Shown here one piece after another: positions 1 through 8,862 of a stretch of 64,000 bases of DNA. The translations under genes and the position numbers were made by a program. The first letter of the stretch is position 1; each line of letters opens with the position of its first letter. The stretch lies in NCBI RefSeq assembly GCF_900115925.1, contig NZ_FOYF01000002.1, forward strand, positions 654,194 through 718,193, in the 5' to 3' direction. This DNA is from Bacillus sp. cl95 (GTDB taxonomy: Bacteria > Bacillota > Bacilli > Bacillales > Cytobacillaceae). The notes under the pieces are model-generated. The model was given only the letters and a program-made list of their open reading frames with translations, had not been told where the DNA came from and did not search any database.

Positions 1-987
1 GGGGGCAGTCGTTTCTCGAAAGTCGGAAATGAATATTACCTTGCTCAGTGGTATCCTATGTTAGCGACTTTCAAAGATGGAAAATGGAACAAAAATGATT
101 ATATGGAAGGTCTTGAAACATTTGATACTGGTTTCGCTGATTATAAGGTAAATTATAAAATACCTAAAGGATATTCTTTTGTATCTACAGCAGACCAAGA
201 TGCAAAGTTGGGTAAAACAGAAGGAATCGTCGAGGCTAAAAATGTCAGAGACTTCTTTATCGCAATTGTAAAGGATATGGATGTACTAGAAACGAAATCA
301 AAAGACGTAAAGATCAGACTCTTTGCGAGGGATAATACAATACAAGATCCTAAGGAAGCATTGGAACTGGCAAAGAAAGCATTAACTTTTTACCAGGACA
401 ACATCGGGGAATATCCTCATGAACAACTTGACATTGTGCTTGATCAAGGTCAGAACATGGAGTATCCAGGGATTGTAACGGTTGATCCCGATCACGATCA
501 AACGGCCTTTTTTAGAACAGCCGTCGTACATGAAATTGCCCACCAATATTTTTATGGTGTAGTCGCAAATGATTCTTATAATGAAGCATGGTTAGACGAG
601 GGCTTTACGGAATTTGCAACGAATATGTATTTTTTCATTGGCGAAAAACAAGGGATGATTCGTTCCCAGAAGCTTTCCATGGATAGAATGAGTAGAATCG
701 AAGCAAAGGGATTGGGGAGATCATACTCAAATCGTCCACTTCATGAGATTAAGGATGTTGGATATGTTTATGGTCAACCTGCATTAAAATTATTTACTCT
801 TATCCAAGACAACTATAAAGTCAAGGGTACAGATTTAGAAGCTGTTACGATGCAGTATCTATCAGATTATTATCATCACTTCCAACATAAAGAAGTCGAT
901 ACGAATGAGTTTTTAAAGTTTACAATGGATTATTTCCAGGTTCCAAAAGGGTACTTCACCGAATGGTTGGACACATCAAAAGGCTAA
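1..987 (+). CDS. M1-family metallopeptidase, C-terminal part (5' end outside window)
   Basis: The reading frame is open from base 1, so the start lies upstream. The zinc site is HEIAH (bases 529-543), followed 18 residues later by the third ligand Glu in LDEGF (598-600). This HExxH-x18-E spacing is that of gluzincin M1 aminopeptidases. The ATG at 58 is only an internal Met, because coding sequence (NEYYLAQWYPM) runs through it. An intrinsic terminator follows the stop directly. Signal peptide and substrate cannot be judged from this fragment. Family is confident, exact activity is not. Confidence 0.9.
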   Translation, partial: GGSRFSKVGNEYYLAQWYPMLATFKDGKWNKNDYMEGLETFDTGFADYKVNYKIPKGYSFVSTADQDAKLGKTEGIVEAKNVRDFFIAIVKDMDVLETKSKDVKIRLFARDNTIQDPKEALELAKKALTFYQDNIGEYPHEQLDIVLDQGQNMEYPGIVTVDPDHDQTAFFRTAVVHEIAHQYFYGVVANDSYNEAWLDEGFTEFATNMYFFIGEKQGMIRSQKLSMDRMSRIEAKGLGRSYSNRPLHEIKDVGYVYGQPALKLFTLIQDNYKVKGTDLEAVTMQYLSDYYHHFQHKEVDTNEFLKFTMDYFQVPKGYFTEWLDTSKG

Positions 988-988
988 A

Positions 989-1018
989 CAAGCAGGGAGT
1001 TTCCCTGCTTGTTTTTTT
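989..1018 (+). terminator. Rho-independent terminator after the M1 peptidase
   Basis: Perfect stem CAAGCAGGGA / TCCCTGCTTG with a very short loop, followed by seven T. Confidence 0.9.
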
Positions 1019-1062
1019 ACTCTGTTAAACTACTTTGATGTTTGTTACAGCGCTACCACTTT

Positions 1063-1542
1063 TTATTCTTGTATGAGAATATTTTTGCCTTTTTGTTTTT
1101 TGATATGAATCTCAAGCAGGCCATCTTTATATGTTGCCTTAGTGGTGTTTTCGTTTATTGGATAAGGCAAAGTAAACGTCTTTGAAGAGTGCTGCCTCCA
1201 TTGTCTGCTGAGAAAGGTAGAATTCTTGCTATCTTCTTCTCTCATTGCTTCTTCATGTTTCACAGAGATGGTCAGTTCCTTGCCGAGGATATCAATCTTT
1301 ATTTGCTCTCGTCTAATACCAGGAAAAGCTGCACGAATGATGTGCTCATTCTCGGTTTCTTCTAGGTCGGATTGAAATAGCGACAAGGAATTTGGATTGT
1401 GGAAAAATTCATCCATTGTCTGCAATAGGCCCCGAACAGGTTTTTCTTGAAAAAAATCATTCATGGATTTCATCAGCTGTCCGAATGGCTGATCACTTCG
1501 TTTTGTTTCCTTCGGTTCATTTCCTTTAGATTTTTCCGACAT
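1063..1542 (-). CDS. Hsp20/alpha-crystallin small heat-shock protein
   Basis: A 159-residue protein with an alpha-crystallin domain in its C-terminal half: the AFPGIRREQIKI strand, an internal charged segment, and a final GLLEIHIKK that matches the family's G-x-L signature. The start is placed at the ATG at 1542 (MSEKSKGNEP), because AAAGGAG lies about 8 nt upstream; an ATG 27 bases further upstream lacks a ribosome binding site. The N-terminus is rich in Phe and polar residues (FFQEKP, DEFFHNP), typical of small HSP oligomerisation arms. Length resembles B. subtilis YocM/CotP-type proteins. It is monocistronic, and the specific paralogue is unresolved. Confidence 0.88.
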   Translation of the reverse strand: MSEKSKGNEPKETKRSDQPFGQLMKSMNDFFQEKPVRGLLQTMDEFFHNPNSLSLFQSDLEETENEHIIRAAFPGIRREQIKIDILGKELTISVKHEEAMREEDSKNSTFLSRQWRQHSSKTFTLPYPINENTTKATYKDGLLEIHIKKQKGKNILIQE

Positions 1543-1653
1543 AAAACCGCTCCTTTCAAAATTCTTCAAAATATCTTATGTCTAAATACGCCCAAGAGTG
1601 ACCGACAAAAAATCTGCAAAAGTTTGTGAACGATTCTTGACAAAAGCTAAAAG

Positions 1654-1669
1654 TGTGACGTGCATCACA
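1654..1669 (+). promoter_or_regulatory. Fnr/Crp-type operator in the hcp promoter
   Basis: Perfect palindrome TGTGA-CGTGCA-TCACA. Its centre (1661.5) lies about 41.5 bp before the start expected from a TATGCT -10 box at 1692-1697. That is the class II activator position of Fnr-type regulators. The Bacillus Fnr consensus TGTGA-N6-TCACA is established; which regulator binds here is inferred. Confidence 0.8.
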
Positions 1670-1730
1670 TTTTTTTGCTTTGTAACCTTGTTATGCTGAG
1701 AACAGAATTTACAGGGAAGAGGGGATTGGA

Positions 1731-3029
1731 ATGTTTTGTTATCAATGTGAACAAACGCCTACGGGTGGTTGTAAAGTGGTTGGAGTCTGCGGGAAAGACG
1801 AAACGATAGCAAGTTTACAGGATACCATCATTTTTGCTTTGAAAGGTATTGCTGCATACCGTACTCATGCGAATCAATTGGGGTATAAGGATGACTTTGT
1901 AGATGCCACTACACATGAAGCACTCTATTTGACACTTACAAATTCAAATTTCAATGTTCAAGAGCATATAGAAATGGCTATGAAGGTTGGAAAGTCCGCG
2001 GTAAGAATAATGGAAGTACTTGATGAGGCCCATACAAATTTGTTAGGTGTTCCAGAACCAATTAGAGTTTCTCAAAATAAAATCAAAGGAAAGTGTATCG
2101 TTGTAACAGGACATAACTTATTTGCCCTTGAACAACTACTTAAACAAACTGAAGGAAAAGGCATCAATATCTACACTCATTCTGAAATGCTTCCTGCTCA
2201 CGGCTATCCAGCTCTGAAAAAATACTCGCATCTTAAAGGGAACATCGGAAAAGCTTGGTACGATCAGCGAAGATTATTCGAGAAATTCCCTGGCGCCATC
2301 CTCGCTACGACTAACTGTGTGATGCCTATTAAGGGAAGTTATGCAGATCGGTTTTTCACCTATGAAGTTACAGGGCTTGAAAACGTTAAAAAAATCGAGA
2401 ATGATGATTTTACAATTTTAATAGAAAGAGCACTTGAACTTCCAGAAGCAAATATCGAATCCGATCAGAGCTTATTAACGGGCTTTCACCATGAAACAGT
2501 TCTCGGTTTGGCTCCTGAAGTGATCCAAGCCGTAAAAGAAGGGAAAATTAAGCGATTCTTTGTTATTGCTGGTTGTGATGCCCCGGGAAAAGGTGGAGAT
2601 TATTACCGGGAATTGGCTACCTCATTACCTCCTGAAACCGTAATTTTAACGACTTCTTGCGGTAAATTTCGATTTAACGATGTAGACTATGGATTAGTTC
2701 CAGGTACGGAGATTCCTAGATACATTGACTTAGGACAATGCAACAACTCTGGCTCTACTGTAAAAATAGCATTAGCATTAGCGGATGCCTTTGGATGCCA
2801 AGTAAACGAACTGCCTGTAAGTATTGTTCTTAGTTGGTTTGAACAAAAAGCTGTTGCCATTCTTTTGGGGCTATTCAGCCTTGGAATACAAGATATTCGC
2901 ATTGGACCGAAGCCGCCTGAGTTTATCTCAGAAGGTGTGCTACAAGTTTTACAAGAAAAGTTCAACTTAAAATTGATTACTAACGCTCATGACGATATGA
3001 ATGATATGCTTCAGTTGACTACTATATAA
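1731..3029 (+). CDS. hcp: Hybrid-cluster protein (hydroxylamine reductase / NO-scavenging)
   Basis: A 432-residue Hcp. The N-terminal iron-sulfur motif is C3-x2-C6-x7-C14-x5-C20. Hybrid-cluster regions include GHNLF, TTNCVMP, AGCDAPGKGGDYY and TTSCGKFRFN. Hcp proteins reduce hydroxylamine in vitro, and in several bacteria reduce NO and protect against nitrosative stress in the cytoplasm. The protein is shorter than the roughly 550-residue enterobacterial type, as in other Firmicute forms. The upstream Fnr-type palindrome and the convergent Crp/Fnr gene point to anaerobic or NO-dependent induction. A GGGAAGAGGGG ribosome binding site precedes the ATG. The gene shares a bidirectional terminator with its neighbour. 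Confidence 0.95.
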   Translation: MFCYQCEQTPTGGCKVVGVCGKDETIASLQDTIIFALKGIAAYRTHANQLGYKDDFVDATTHEALYLTLTNSNFNVQEHIEMAMKVGKSAVRIMEVLDEAHTNLLGVPEPIRVSQNKIKGKCIVVTGHNLFALEQLLKQTEGKGINIYTHSEMLPAHGYPALKKYSHLKGNIGKAWYDQRRLFEKFPGAILATTNCVMPIKGSYADRFFTYEVTGLENVKKIENDDFTILIERALELPEANIESDQSLLTGFHHETVLGLAPEVIQAVKEGKIKRFFVIAGCDAPGKGGDYYRELATSLPPETVILTTSCGKFRFNDVDYGLVPGTEIPRYIDLGQCNNSGSTVKIALALADAFGCQVNELPVSIVLSWFEQKAVAILLGLFSLGIQDIRIGPKPPEFISEGVLQVLQEKFNLKLITNAHDDMNDMLQLTTI

Positions 3030-3068
3030 GAAAAGAACCGCATTTTTTCTAAATGCGGTTCTTTTCTT
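3030..3068. terminator. Bidirectional terminator between hcp and crp/fnr gene
   Basis: Long inverted repeat AAGAAAAGAACCGCATTT / AAATGCGGTTCTTTTCTT with A and T tracts on both sides. It serves both convergent genes. Confidence 0.9.
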
Positions 3069-3762
3069 ATTGTAATATTTCATTGAGAAGTTGGTCGGGC
3101 TCAATAAGCATATTACCTTCTTCATCTGCTTCAATCAATTCATCTTTTTTCATTTTTGTCAGCGTGCGACTAACCGTCTCTCTTGTTGTACCTATCATAT
3201 TAGCAAGATCACGATTCGTAAATTCTGATTGAATAAGTATTTTGCCATTTTCCTGAACTACCCCGTGTTTTTTTCCGAGGCGAATGATTAATTTAATAAT
3301 TTGTTCATAAGTATTGTTTAGTATCTGTTCTTCTAAACGGTCTTGTAAGTCAACAATTTTTTCACCAAGGACTCTAAAAACTTTAATGCTTAATTCAGGG
3401 TTCTCAATCAAAACCTTCTCAAAATCAAGTATAGGAACAGCTATTAGAATAGATGGCTCCAGAACTTCCGCAAATGCAGGATAATTTCCTTTACGGAAAA
3501 AACCAACATGTGGAAACATTTCGCCTTGCTTAAGCATTGCGACAATTTGTTCCTTCCCATGTATATCGCTCTTGTAAATTTTTATCTTTCCACTGTAAAT
3601 GAAATATACACTTTCGAGAGGATCTCCCTGTAGAAATACATGACTGTTTTTCTTCCATTCTCTAGTAATGGAAATATTTACGATATCTTCAATTTCGTTT
3701 TCAGTTAGTTCTTTGAAAAGTGAAAACTGTCTTAGCGTTTTTTTGATATCAAGTGATTTCAA
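3067..3762 (-). CDS. Crp/Fnr-family transcriptional regulator (paralogue 1)
   Basis: A 231-residue regulator: an N-terminal cyclic-nucleotide-binding-like beta barrel, a dimerisation helix (VFRVLGEKIVDLQDRLEEQILNN), and a winged helix with FTNRDLANMIGTTRETVSRTL. The E-x-x-S-R pattern of the recognition helix fits a TGTGA half site. It has no Cys cluster like that of B. subtilis or E. coli Fnr, so direct Fe-S oxygen sensing is unlikely and another effector (NO, haem or redox) must be assumed. The start is the TTG at 3762, since GGGGGAG lies 7 nt upstream; this length matches paralogue 2. Position next to hcp suggests HcpR/NnrR-like control (inference). Confidence 0.9.
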   Translation of the reverse strand: MKSLDIKKTLRQFSLFKELTENEIEDIVNISITREWKKNSHVFLQGDPLESVYFIYSGKIKIYKSDIHGKEQIVAMLKQGEMFPHVGFFRKGNYPAFAEVLEPSILIAVPILDFEKVLIENPELSIKVFRVLGEKIVDLQDRLEEQILNNTYEQIIKLIIRLGKKHGVVQENGKILIQSEFTNRDLANMIGTTRETVSRTLTKMKKDELIEADEEGNMLIEPDQLLNEILQ

Positions 3763-3917
3763 AAAATCTCCCCCATGAAAAAATCTATAAGATAATTTTA
3801 TCAAATGAAAGGAGCAATGGCACTTTTATTATTAATTTCAAGGTTAATCCTCGTTGCATGTTTAGGCAACTGACTTACGGGAACGGTAATATTATTAGAA
3901 TCGAAAGGGGAATAAAA

Positions 3918-4697
3918 ATGGAGAAGTTGATTTTGTCAAACGGATTGGAACTTGCTTATGAAGAGGATGGGGAAGGAAAGACGGTTATTCTCCTACACGG
4001 ATTTTGTGGTTCACACTCATATTGGGACTATGTATTTCCAACCTTAACTCAAAATTCACATGTCATCAGAGTGGATTTGAGAGGACATGGACAATCTGGC
4101 GAAGTGAACGGTGAATTTTCGATTGATGATATGGCTGATGACATAGCCGGATTTTTGGAAAAGAAGAAATTGAAAAATGTGTGTTTATTAGGACATTCAT
4201 TAGGTGGATATATTACATTAGCCTTTGCAGATAAATATCCAAAAATGCTTTCCGCACTAGGGTTGATCCACTCAACCGCTTTTCCAGATTCTGAAGAAGC
4301 GAAAGCAGGTAGGGGTGCATCTGTTCAAAAGATAAAAAATGAAGGGATTAACGAATTTGTGAATCAGCTTGTACCTAAGTTGTTCTCAAATAATCAAGTT
4401 AAAGATGCCCAAAATATTGTAAAGGAAATCGGTTATCGTACCAGTCAAGAAGGCGCCATCCATTCATTGATGGCAATGAAACTTCGTGAAGATAAAAGAC
4501 AAGTGCTCGAGAACAGTGATATACCAATACTGTTAATAGCTGGCAAAGAGGATAAGGTTATTCCGCCAGAAAAGGTTTTTTCAACAGACGGTACTCATAT
4601 TACAAAAGTTAATTTGGAAAAATCAGGGCACATGAGTATGTATGAGCAACCGAATGAGTTAGTCTTGAGTCTAAAGAATTTCATAAAACAGATATAG
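3918..4697 (+). CDS. Alpha/beta-fold hydrolase
   Basis: A 259-residue alpha/beta hydrolase. HGFCGS is the oxyanion-hole region, DLRGHGQS follows, GHSLGG is the nucleophile elbow with Ser, an Asp lies in GKEDKVIPP, and the catalytic His in SGHMSMYEQP. The triad is complete. The ATG at 3918 is chosen for its AAAGGGG 8 nt upstream; the frame is open further 5' but that stretch overlaps the divergent regulator and lacks hydrolase similarity. Substrate is unknown; related proteins include lipases, esterases and haloperoxidase-like enzymes. It is transcribed alone and ends at a weak terminator. Confidence 0.9.
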   Translation: MEKLILSNGLELAYEEDGEGKTVILLHGFCGSHSYWDYVFPTLTQNSHVIRVDLRGHGQSGEVNGEFSIDDMADDIAGFLEKKKLKNVCLLGHSLGGYITLAFADKYPKMLSALGLIHSTAFPDSEEAKAGRGASVQKIKNEGINEFVNQLVPKLFSNNQVKDAQNIVKEIGYRTSQEGAIHSLMAMKLREDKRQVLENSDIPILLIAGKEDKVIPPEKVFSTDGTHITKVNLEKSGHMSMYEQPNELVLSLKNFIKQI

Positions 4698-4710
4698 GTA
4701 AAGGAATTAT

Positions 4711-4733
4711 CCTCTTTTAAAGAGGTTCTTTTC
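4711..4733 (+). terminator. Weak terminator after the hydrolase
   Basis: Short stem CCTCTTT / AAAGAGG followed by TTCTTTT. Confidence 0.6.
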
Positions 4734-4782
4734 TACAAGATTGTTGTTCATATATAAGTTTTATGAAAGCAAGCCATCAACT

Positions 4783-4836
4783 ACTACAAACTATTTGATA
4801 AATAGCAACAAAGTTTACGAAAACAGTCTTTAAATA
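4783..4836 (+). repeat. Tail fragment of a dispersed Bacillaceae intergenic repeat
   Basis: The segment with ATAGCAACAAAGTTTACG followed by AAAACAG closely matches the 3' tail of the repeat at 16355-16572, and in inverse orientation the piece at 19236-19258. Only the tail is present here. Confidence 0.6.
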
Positions 4837-4881
4837 TTACCAATATTTTTTTTTACTTTTAAGTGTCTTTCTCTTTCGCTC

Positions 4882-4895
4882 CGAACGTTCATTCG
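4882..4895 (+). promoter_or_regulatory. Possible LexA (SOS) box before mrfAB
   Basis: CGAAC-GTTC-ATTCG differs by one base in the second half site from the Bacillus LexA consensus CGAAC-N4-GTTCG. It overlaps a possible TAAAAT -10 element at 4897-4902. This is sequence similarity only; I know of no established SOS control of this operon. Confidence 0.4.
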
Positions 4896-4924
4896 ATAAA
4901 ATGATAGTTAATGAGGTGAAAGAG

Positions 4925-7225
4925 ATGAAGGTAAGAAAGAATCTCCAGGAAGTTCTGGATCAATTACGAACGGATGAAGGGTTTAACGAAAATGTAGTTA
5001 GTTGGAAGACAATTGATGAAAAACCAGCTGTTACAATGCCGTTCCCTGCATCATTAAACCCATTACTTCGAGAGGCCCTTGAACAAAGAAATGTGAATCG
5101 CTTATATACACACCAGTTAACAGCTTATGAAGCTGCTATGAATAAAGAAAGTTTTGTAGCTGTAACGCCAACAGCATCCGGTAAAACGCTTTGCTATAAC
5201 CTCCCGGTGTTGCAGACAGTCATTGATAATCCTAATGCACGAGCATTATATATATTTCCAACTAAAGCTCTTGCGCAAGATCAAAAGAGCGAAATCAATG
5301 AGATTATTCAACAAACGGGACTAGATGTAAATAGCTATACGTATGATGGAGATACTCCAGCAAATATTCGCCAAAAAGTCAGGAAATCTGGACATGTCGT
5401 GATTACTAATCCTGATATGCTTCATTCCGCTATACTTCCACATCACACAAAATGGGTTTCCCTTTTTGAAAACCTTAAATTCGTTGTAATAGATGAACTT
5501 CATACTTATAGAGGTGTTTTTGGAAGCCATGTTGCCAATGTAATTAGGCGATTAAGAAGGATTTGCCATTACTACGGAAGTGACCCTGTATTCATTTGTA
5601 CTTCTGCTACAATCGCCAATCCTCTAGAGCTTGCAGAAAATCTCATCGAAAAAGAAATGAAATTAATTGATAATAACGGAGCTCCGAGTGGAAAGAAACA
5701 TTTCTTATTTTACAATCCACCAGTAGTAAATAAGCCATTAAATGTTCGGAGAAGTGCTACGCTGGAAGTAAGAAAAATCGCGGGTAATTTATTGAAAAAT
5801 AGGATTCAAACGATTGTTTTCGCCAGAAGCAGAGTAAGAGTCGAAATCTTATTAACATATCTTCAGGAGTTAGTGAAAAACCAATTGGGCCCTAAATCGA
5901 TTCGAGGTTATCGAGGAGGATATCTTCCTACAGAAAGACGTCAAATCGAAAAAGGGCTACGATCAGGCGAAATATATGGAGTTGTCAGTACAAATGCTCT
6001 TGAACTTGGTGTCGATATAGGACAACTCCAAGTCTGTATCATGACGGGCTATCCAGGAACGATCTCCAGCGCTTGGCAACAAGCTGGAAGAGCAGGCAGA
6101 AGACATGGGGAGGCTCTTGTCATCCTTGTGGCAAGTTCAAGTCCTCTAGATCAATATATTATTCAGAATCCAGATTATTTTTTCACCAGAAGTCCAGAAA
6201 CAGCCAGGATTAATCCTGATAATCTGATTATTCTTGTTGACCATCTGAAATGTGCGGCATACGAACTTCCTTTTAAAATGGGAGAGAAATTCGGTACGGT
6301 GGAAACAGAAGATCTCCTTGAATATTTAACGGAAGAAAGAGTGTTATATCAAAATGGTGATAAATGGTATTGGATGAACGATTCTTTTCCTGCCCATAAC
6401 ATTAGCCTGCGCTCAGCATCTCAAGAAAATGTAGTAATCATTGATCAAACTGATGTTGCAAATGTGAGGGTAATAGGCGAAATGGACCGTTTTTCAGCTA
6501 TGACATTATTGCATGAAGAAGCCATCTATTTGCATCAAGGTGTACAATTTCAAGTCGAATTTCTCGATTGGGACGAAAAAAAGGCGTTTGTAAGGGAAGT
6601 AGATGTAGATTATTTTACTGATGCTAATCTTGCGGTCCAGCTAAAAGTACTTGAAGTAGACAAACTTACTGAAGGTCCTGGGGCAGAATGCGGATTTGGT
6701 GATGTCAGTGTCAGGGCGATGGCTACAATTTTCAAAAAAATAAGATTCGAAACGCATGAGAATATCGGCTCAGGTCCTATTCATTTGCCCGAAGAAGAAC
6801 TTCATACGAGCTCAGCATGGATTTCATTAAATAAAACCTTTAAGGAAATGGGTCATGACCAACTCGAACAAGGTCTTGTTGGAACTGCACATGCACTTAA
6901 ACATATTGCACCTTTATTTGTAATGGCCGATCCACAAGATATACATGTTGTGCCACAAGTAAAGGCGGATCATAATGAGAAGCCAACCATTTTCTTTTAC
7001 GATCGTTATCCTGGAGGCGTCGGGTTAAGTGAAAAGATTTTTGTCGGCATGAAACCTGTATTTGAGGAAACGAGAAAAATGGTAGCTGGATGTCATTGTG
7101 AATACGGGTGTCCTTCTTGTATAGGGACAGATACCATCTCAAAAACAGCTAAGAAGGATGTCCTTGAAATCATTGATGTATTTATAGAAGAGTCATCTAA
7201 AACGGAGAGAGAATCATGTCGTTAA
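4925..7225 (+). CDS. mrfA: DEAD/DEAH-box DNA helicase MrfA (YprA)
   Basis: A 766-residue superfamily 2 helicase. Motif I is TPTASGKT, motif II DELH, motif III TSATI, and motif VI QQAGRAGRR. A C-terminal DUF1998/MZB-type domain holds four cysteines in CHCEYGCPSC, a metal site. In B. subtilis, MrfA with MrfB performs mitomycin-C-specific excision repair independent of UvrABC (established). The ATG at 4925 has GAGGTG 7 nt upstream; an ATG 24 bases earlier is unsupported. Its 3' end overlaps the mrfB start by 10 bases, so the two genes form an operon with translational coupling. Confidence 0.95.
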   Translation: MKVRKNLQEVLDQLRTDEGFNENVVSWKTIDEKPAVTMPFPASLNPLLREALEQRNVNRLYTHQLTAYEAAMNKESFVAVTPTASGKTLCYNLPVLQTVIDNPNARALYIFPTKALAQDQKSEINEIIQQTGLDVNSYTYDGDTPANIRQKVRKSGHVVITNPDMLHSAILPHHTKWVSLFENLKFVVIDELHTYRGVFGSHVANVIRRLRRICHYYGSDPVFICTSATIANPLELAENLIEKEMKLIDNNGAPSGKKHFLFYNPPVVNKPLNVRRSATLEVRKIAGNLLKNRIQTIVFARSRVRVEILLTYLQELVKNQLGPKSIRGYRGGYLPTERRQIEKGLRSGEIYGVVSTNALELGVDIGQLQVCIMTGYPGTISSAWQQAGRAGRRHGEALVILVASSSPLDQYIIQNPDYFFTRSPETARINPDNLIILVDHLKCAAYELPFKMGEKFGTVETEDLLEYLTEERVLYQNGDKWYWMNDSFPAHNISLRSASQENVVIIDQTDVANVRVIGEMDRFSAMTLLHEEAIYLHQGVQFQVEFLDWDEKKAFVREVDVDYFTDANLAVQLKVLEVDKLTEGPGAECGFGDVSVRAMATIFKKIRFETHENIGSGPIHLPEEELHTSSAWISLNKTFKEMGHDQLEQGLVGTAHALKHIAPLFVMADPQDIHVVPQVKADHNEKPTIFFYDRYPGGVGLSEKIFVGMKPVFEETRKMVAGCHCEYGCPSCIGTDTISKTAKKDVLEIIDVFIEESSKTERESCR

Positions 7226-8481
7226 AGAATAAGCTTAACAGGCTGAAATCTCATATGGCACATGAGCAGCCGAAAACACAATTCGAAGTACCTATTGTTA
7301 CTTCAAAACTTTCAGTCCCATTTTTAGAGGAGTGGGAAAATAATCAAGTAAAACCTTACTATTTCGACGATCAATTCTGTTTGATAAGGGAAGTTAGATA
7401 TCCAATCTCACATCAGCATGGACGCTATCGCTTTTCTGATTTTCAAAAAGCGGTCACTGCATGGAAAAAGTCAGGACTGAATCACCCTTTATCTACAGCT
7501 GATCATGAAGCTGGAGAATTGTTCTTTTTTGACACGGAAACGACAGGTCTTGGTGGTGGGGTGGGGAATACCATTTTCTTGCTAGGGTATGCGAGTGTAA
7601 CTGATACGGAGGTTATTCTAAAACAGCATATATTGCCTCACCCTGGGGCAGAGGTGGCACTTTACCAAAGTTTCTTGGAAAGCATCAATTACCGAACATT
7701 GGTCACGTATAATGGGAAGTCTTTCGATTGGCCACAGGTGAAAACGCGACACACTCTTGTCAGGGAACATGTACCCAAGCTGCCTCCATTTGGACACTTC
7801 GACTTGTATCATGCTGCAAGGAGAATGTGGAAGCATAAGCTTGAAAGACTCAAACTTTCAATCGTTGAAAAAGACATTCTAGGCGTAACTAGGAAAGATG
7901 ATATCCCTGGTTACTTGGCGCCCATGATCTATTTTGATTATATTGAACGCAAAGATCCAGAAGGAATGATCGGCATATTGAAGCATAATGAAATTGACAT
8001 ACTTTCTCTCATCACACTCTATACGCATCTTTCACAGCAGTTGCTTCATAAGGACGATGAGATTTCACGCAACGAATCATTTGAAGTTGGAAGATGGCTC
8101 GAACAGTTAGGAGAAAAAAGTGCTTCAAGCAGTGTTTATATGAACTTAGCTGACGGCACGGATACGGCGTCGATTAAGTCGAAAATGGCCATCGCCAAAC
8201 AACTGAAAAAAGAACAATCTTGGAACAATGCCTTAGATTTGTTTTTGGAGGTGGCCAATAGTGAAGAAGTCCTGATGCAGGTCGATGCCTTCACAGAAGC
8301 TGCTAAGATTTTTGAACACAAACTAAGAAATTTTGATGAAGCATTTTCATGTTGTATGAAAGTAGAGGAACTTTTGCACACCCATAAACACGAATTCGGG
8401 AAATCTAAAGAAAGTATCCATGAAGATCTAGAAAAACGGATTCGCAGATTACTAGGGAAATTGCAGAAATTTCCCGGGTAA
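7216..8481 (+). CDS. mrfB: RNase H-like exonuclease MrfB (YprB)
   Basis: A 421-residue protein with a DnaQ-like exonuclease domain: FDTETTG (motif I Asp and Glu), TYNGKSFDWP (motif II Asp), and LKHNEIDILSL (motif III His and Asp). A helical TPR-like C-terminal region follows (NNALDLFLEVA, FDEAFSCCMKVEEL). It works with MrfA in excision of mitomycin adducts in B. subtilis. Its start overlaps mrfA, with GGAGAGAG as ribosome binding site. Length is close to the B. subtilis protein. Confidence 0.93.
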   Translation: MSLKNKLNRLKSHMAHEQPKTQFEVPIVTSKLSVPFLEEWENNQVKPYYFDDQFCLIREVRYPISHQHGRYRFSDFQKAVTAWKKSGLNHPLSTADHEAGELFFFDTETTGLGGGVGNTIFLLGYASVTDTEVILKQHILPHPGAEVALYQSFLESINYRTLVTYNGKSFDWPQVKTRHTLVREHVPKLPPFGHFDLYHAARRMWKHKLERLKLSIVEKDILGVTRKDDIPGYLAPMIYFDYIERKDPEGMIGILKHNEIDILSLITLYTHLSQQLLHKDDEISRNESFEVGRWLEQLGEKSASSSVYMNLADGTDTASIKSKMAIAKQLKKEQSWNNALDLFLEVANSEEVLMQVDAFTEAAKIFEHKLRNFDEAFSCCMKVEELLHTHKHEFGKSKESIHEDLEKRIRRLLGKLQKFPG

Positions 8482-8680
8482 GCGCAAATTTCGGTAGGAT
8501 TCGATTCAAGAAAATGTGTTGATTCGCCTTCATTCATCAACATTCTTCTTTTTGTAACAAAATTTTAATCATTTATCGGTAAAAAACCACTATTTCCTTG
8601 TTGTTTCTATAAGTCGAACAGAGTAAAATGTGTAATTGTATGATATTAAAACGACTTAAGACACAATGGAGATGATAACT

Positions 8681-8776
8681 ATGTACAAAGCTGTTCTTTT
8701 TCTATTCTTCGTTGTCGTTTGTCTAACTGCATTTATTTTTACAAGCTTAAAAGATAGTTTTTACACGATTCTTTAA
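8681..8776 (+). CDS. 31-residue single-span membrane peptide
   Basis: ATG with GGAGATG about 9 nt upstream. The product is MYKAVLFLFFVVVCLTAFIF plus 11 residues, one hydrophobic helix with a short polar tail. It lies alone in the mrfB-cotD gap. I do not recognise the family. The ribosome binding site and hydrophobic pattern support reality; function is unknown. Confidence 0.55.
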   Translation: MYKAVLFLFFVVVCLTAFIFTSLKDSFYTIL

Positions 8777-8796
8777 AAATAGGTATTTTCATTAGT

Positions 8797-8824
8797 ACAA
8801 GAGTATCCCTTTCGACATAGGCTA
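8797..8824 (+). promoter_or_regulatory. Sigma-K-like promoter of cotD
   Basis: AC at 8797-8798, a 17-bp spacer, then CATAGGCTA at 8816-8824. This matches the sigma-K pattern (AC, 16-17 bp, CATAnnnTA), as expected for a late coat gene. Confidence 0.55.
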
Positions 8825-8862
8825 TGAATGTAAGCTATACAATACGAAGGGAGTTTTCATTC

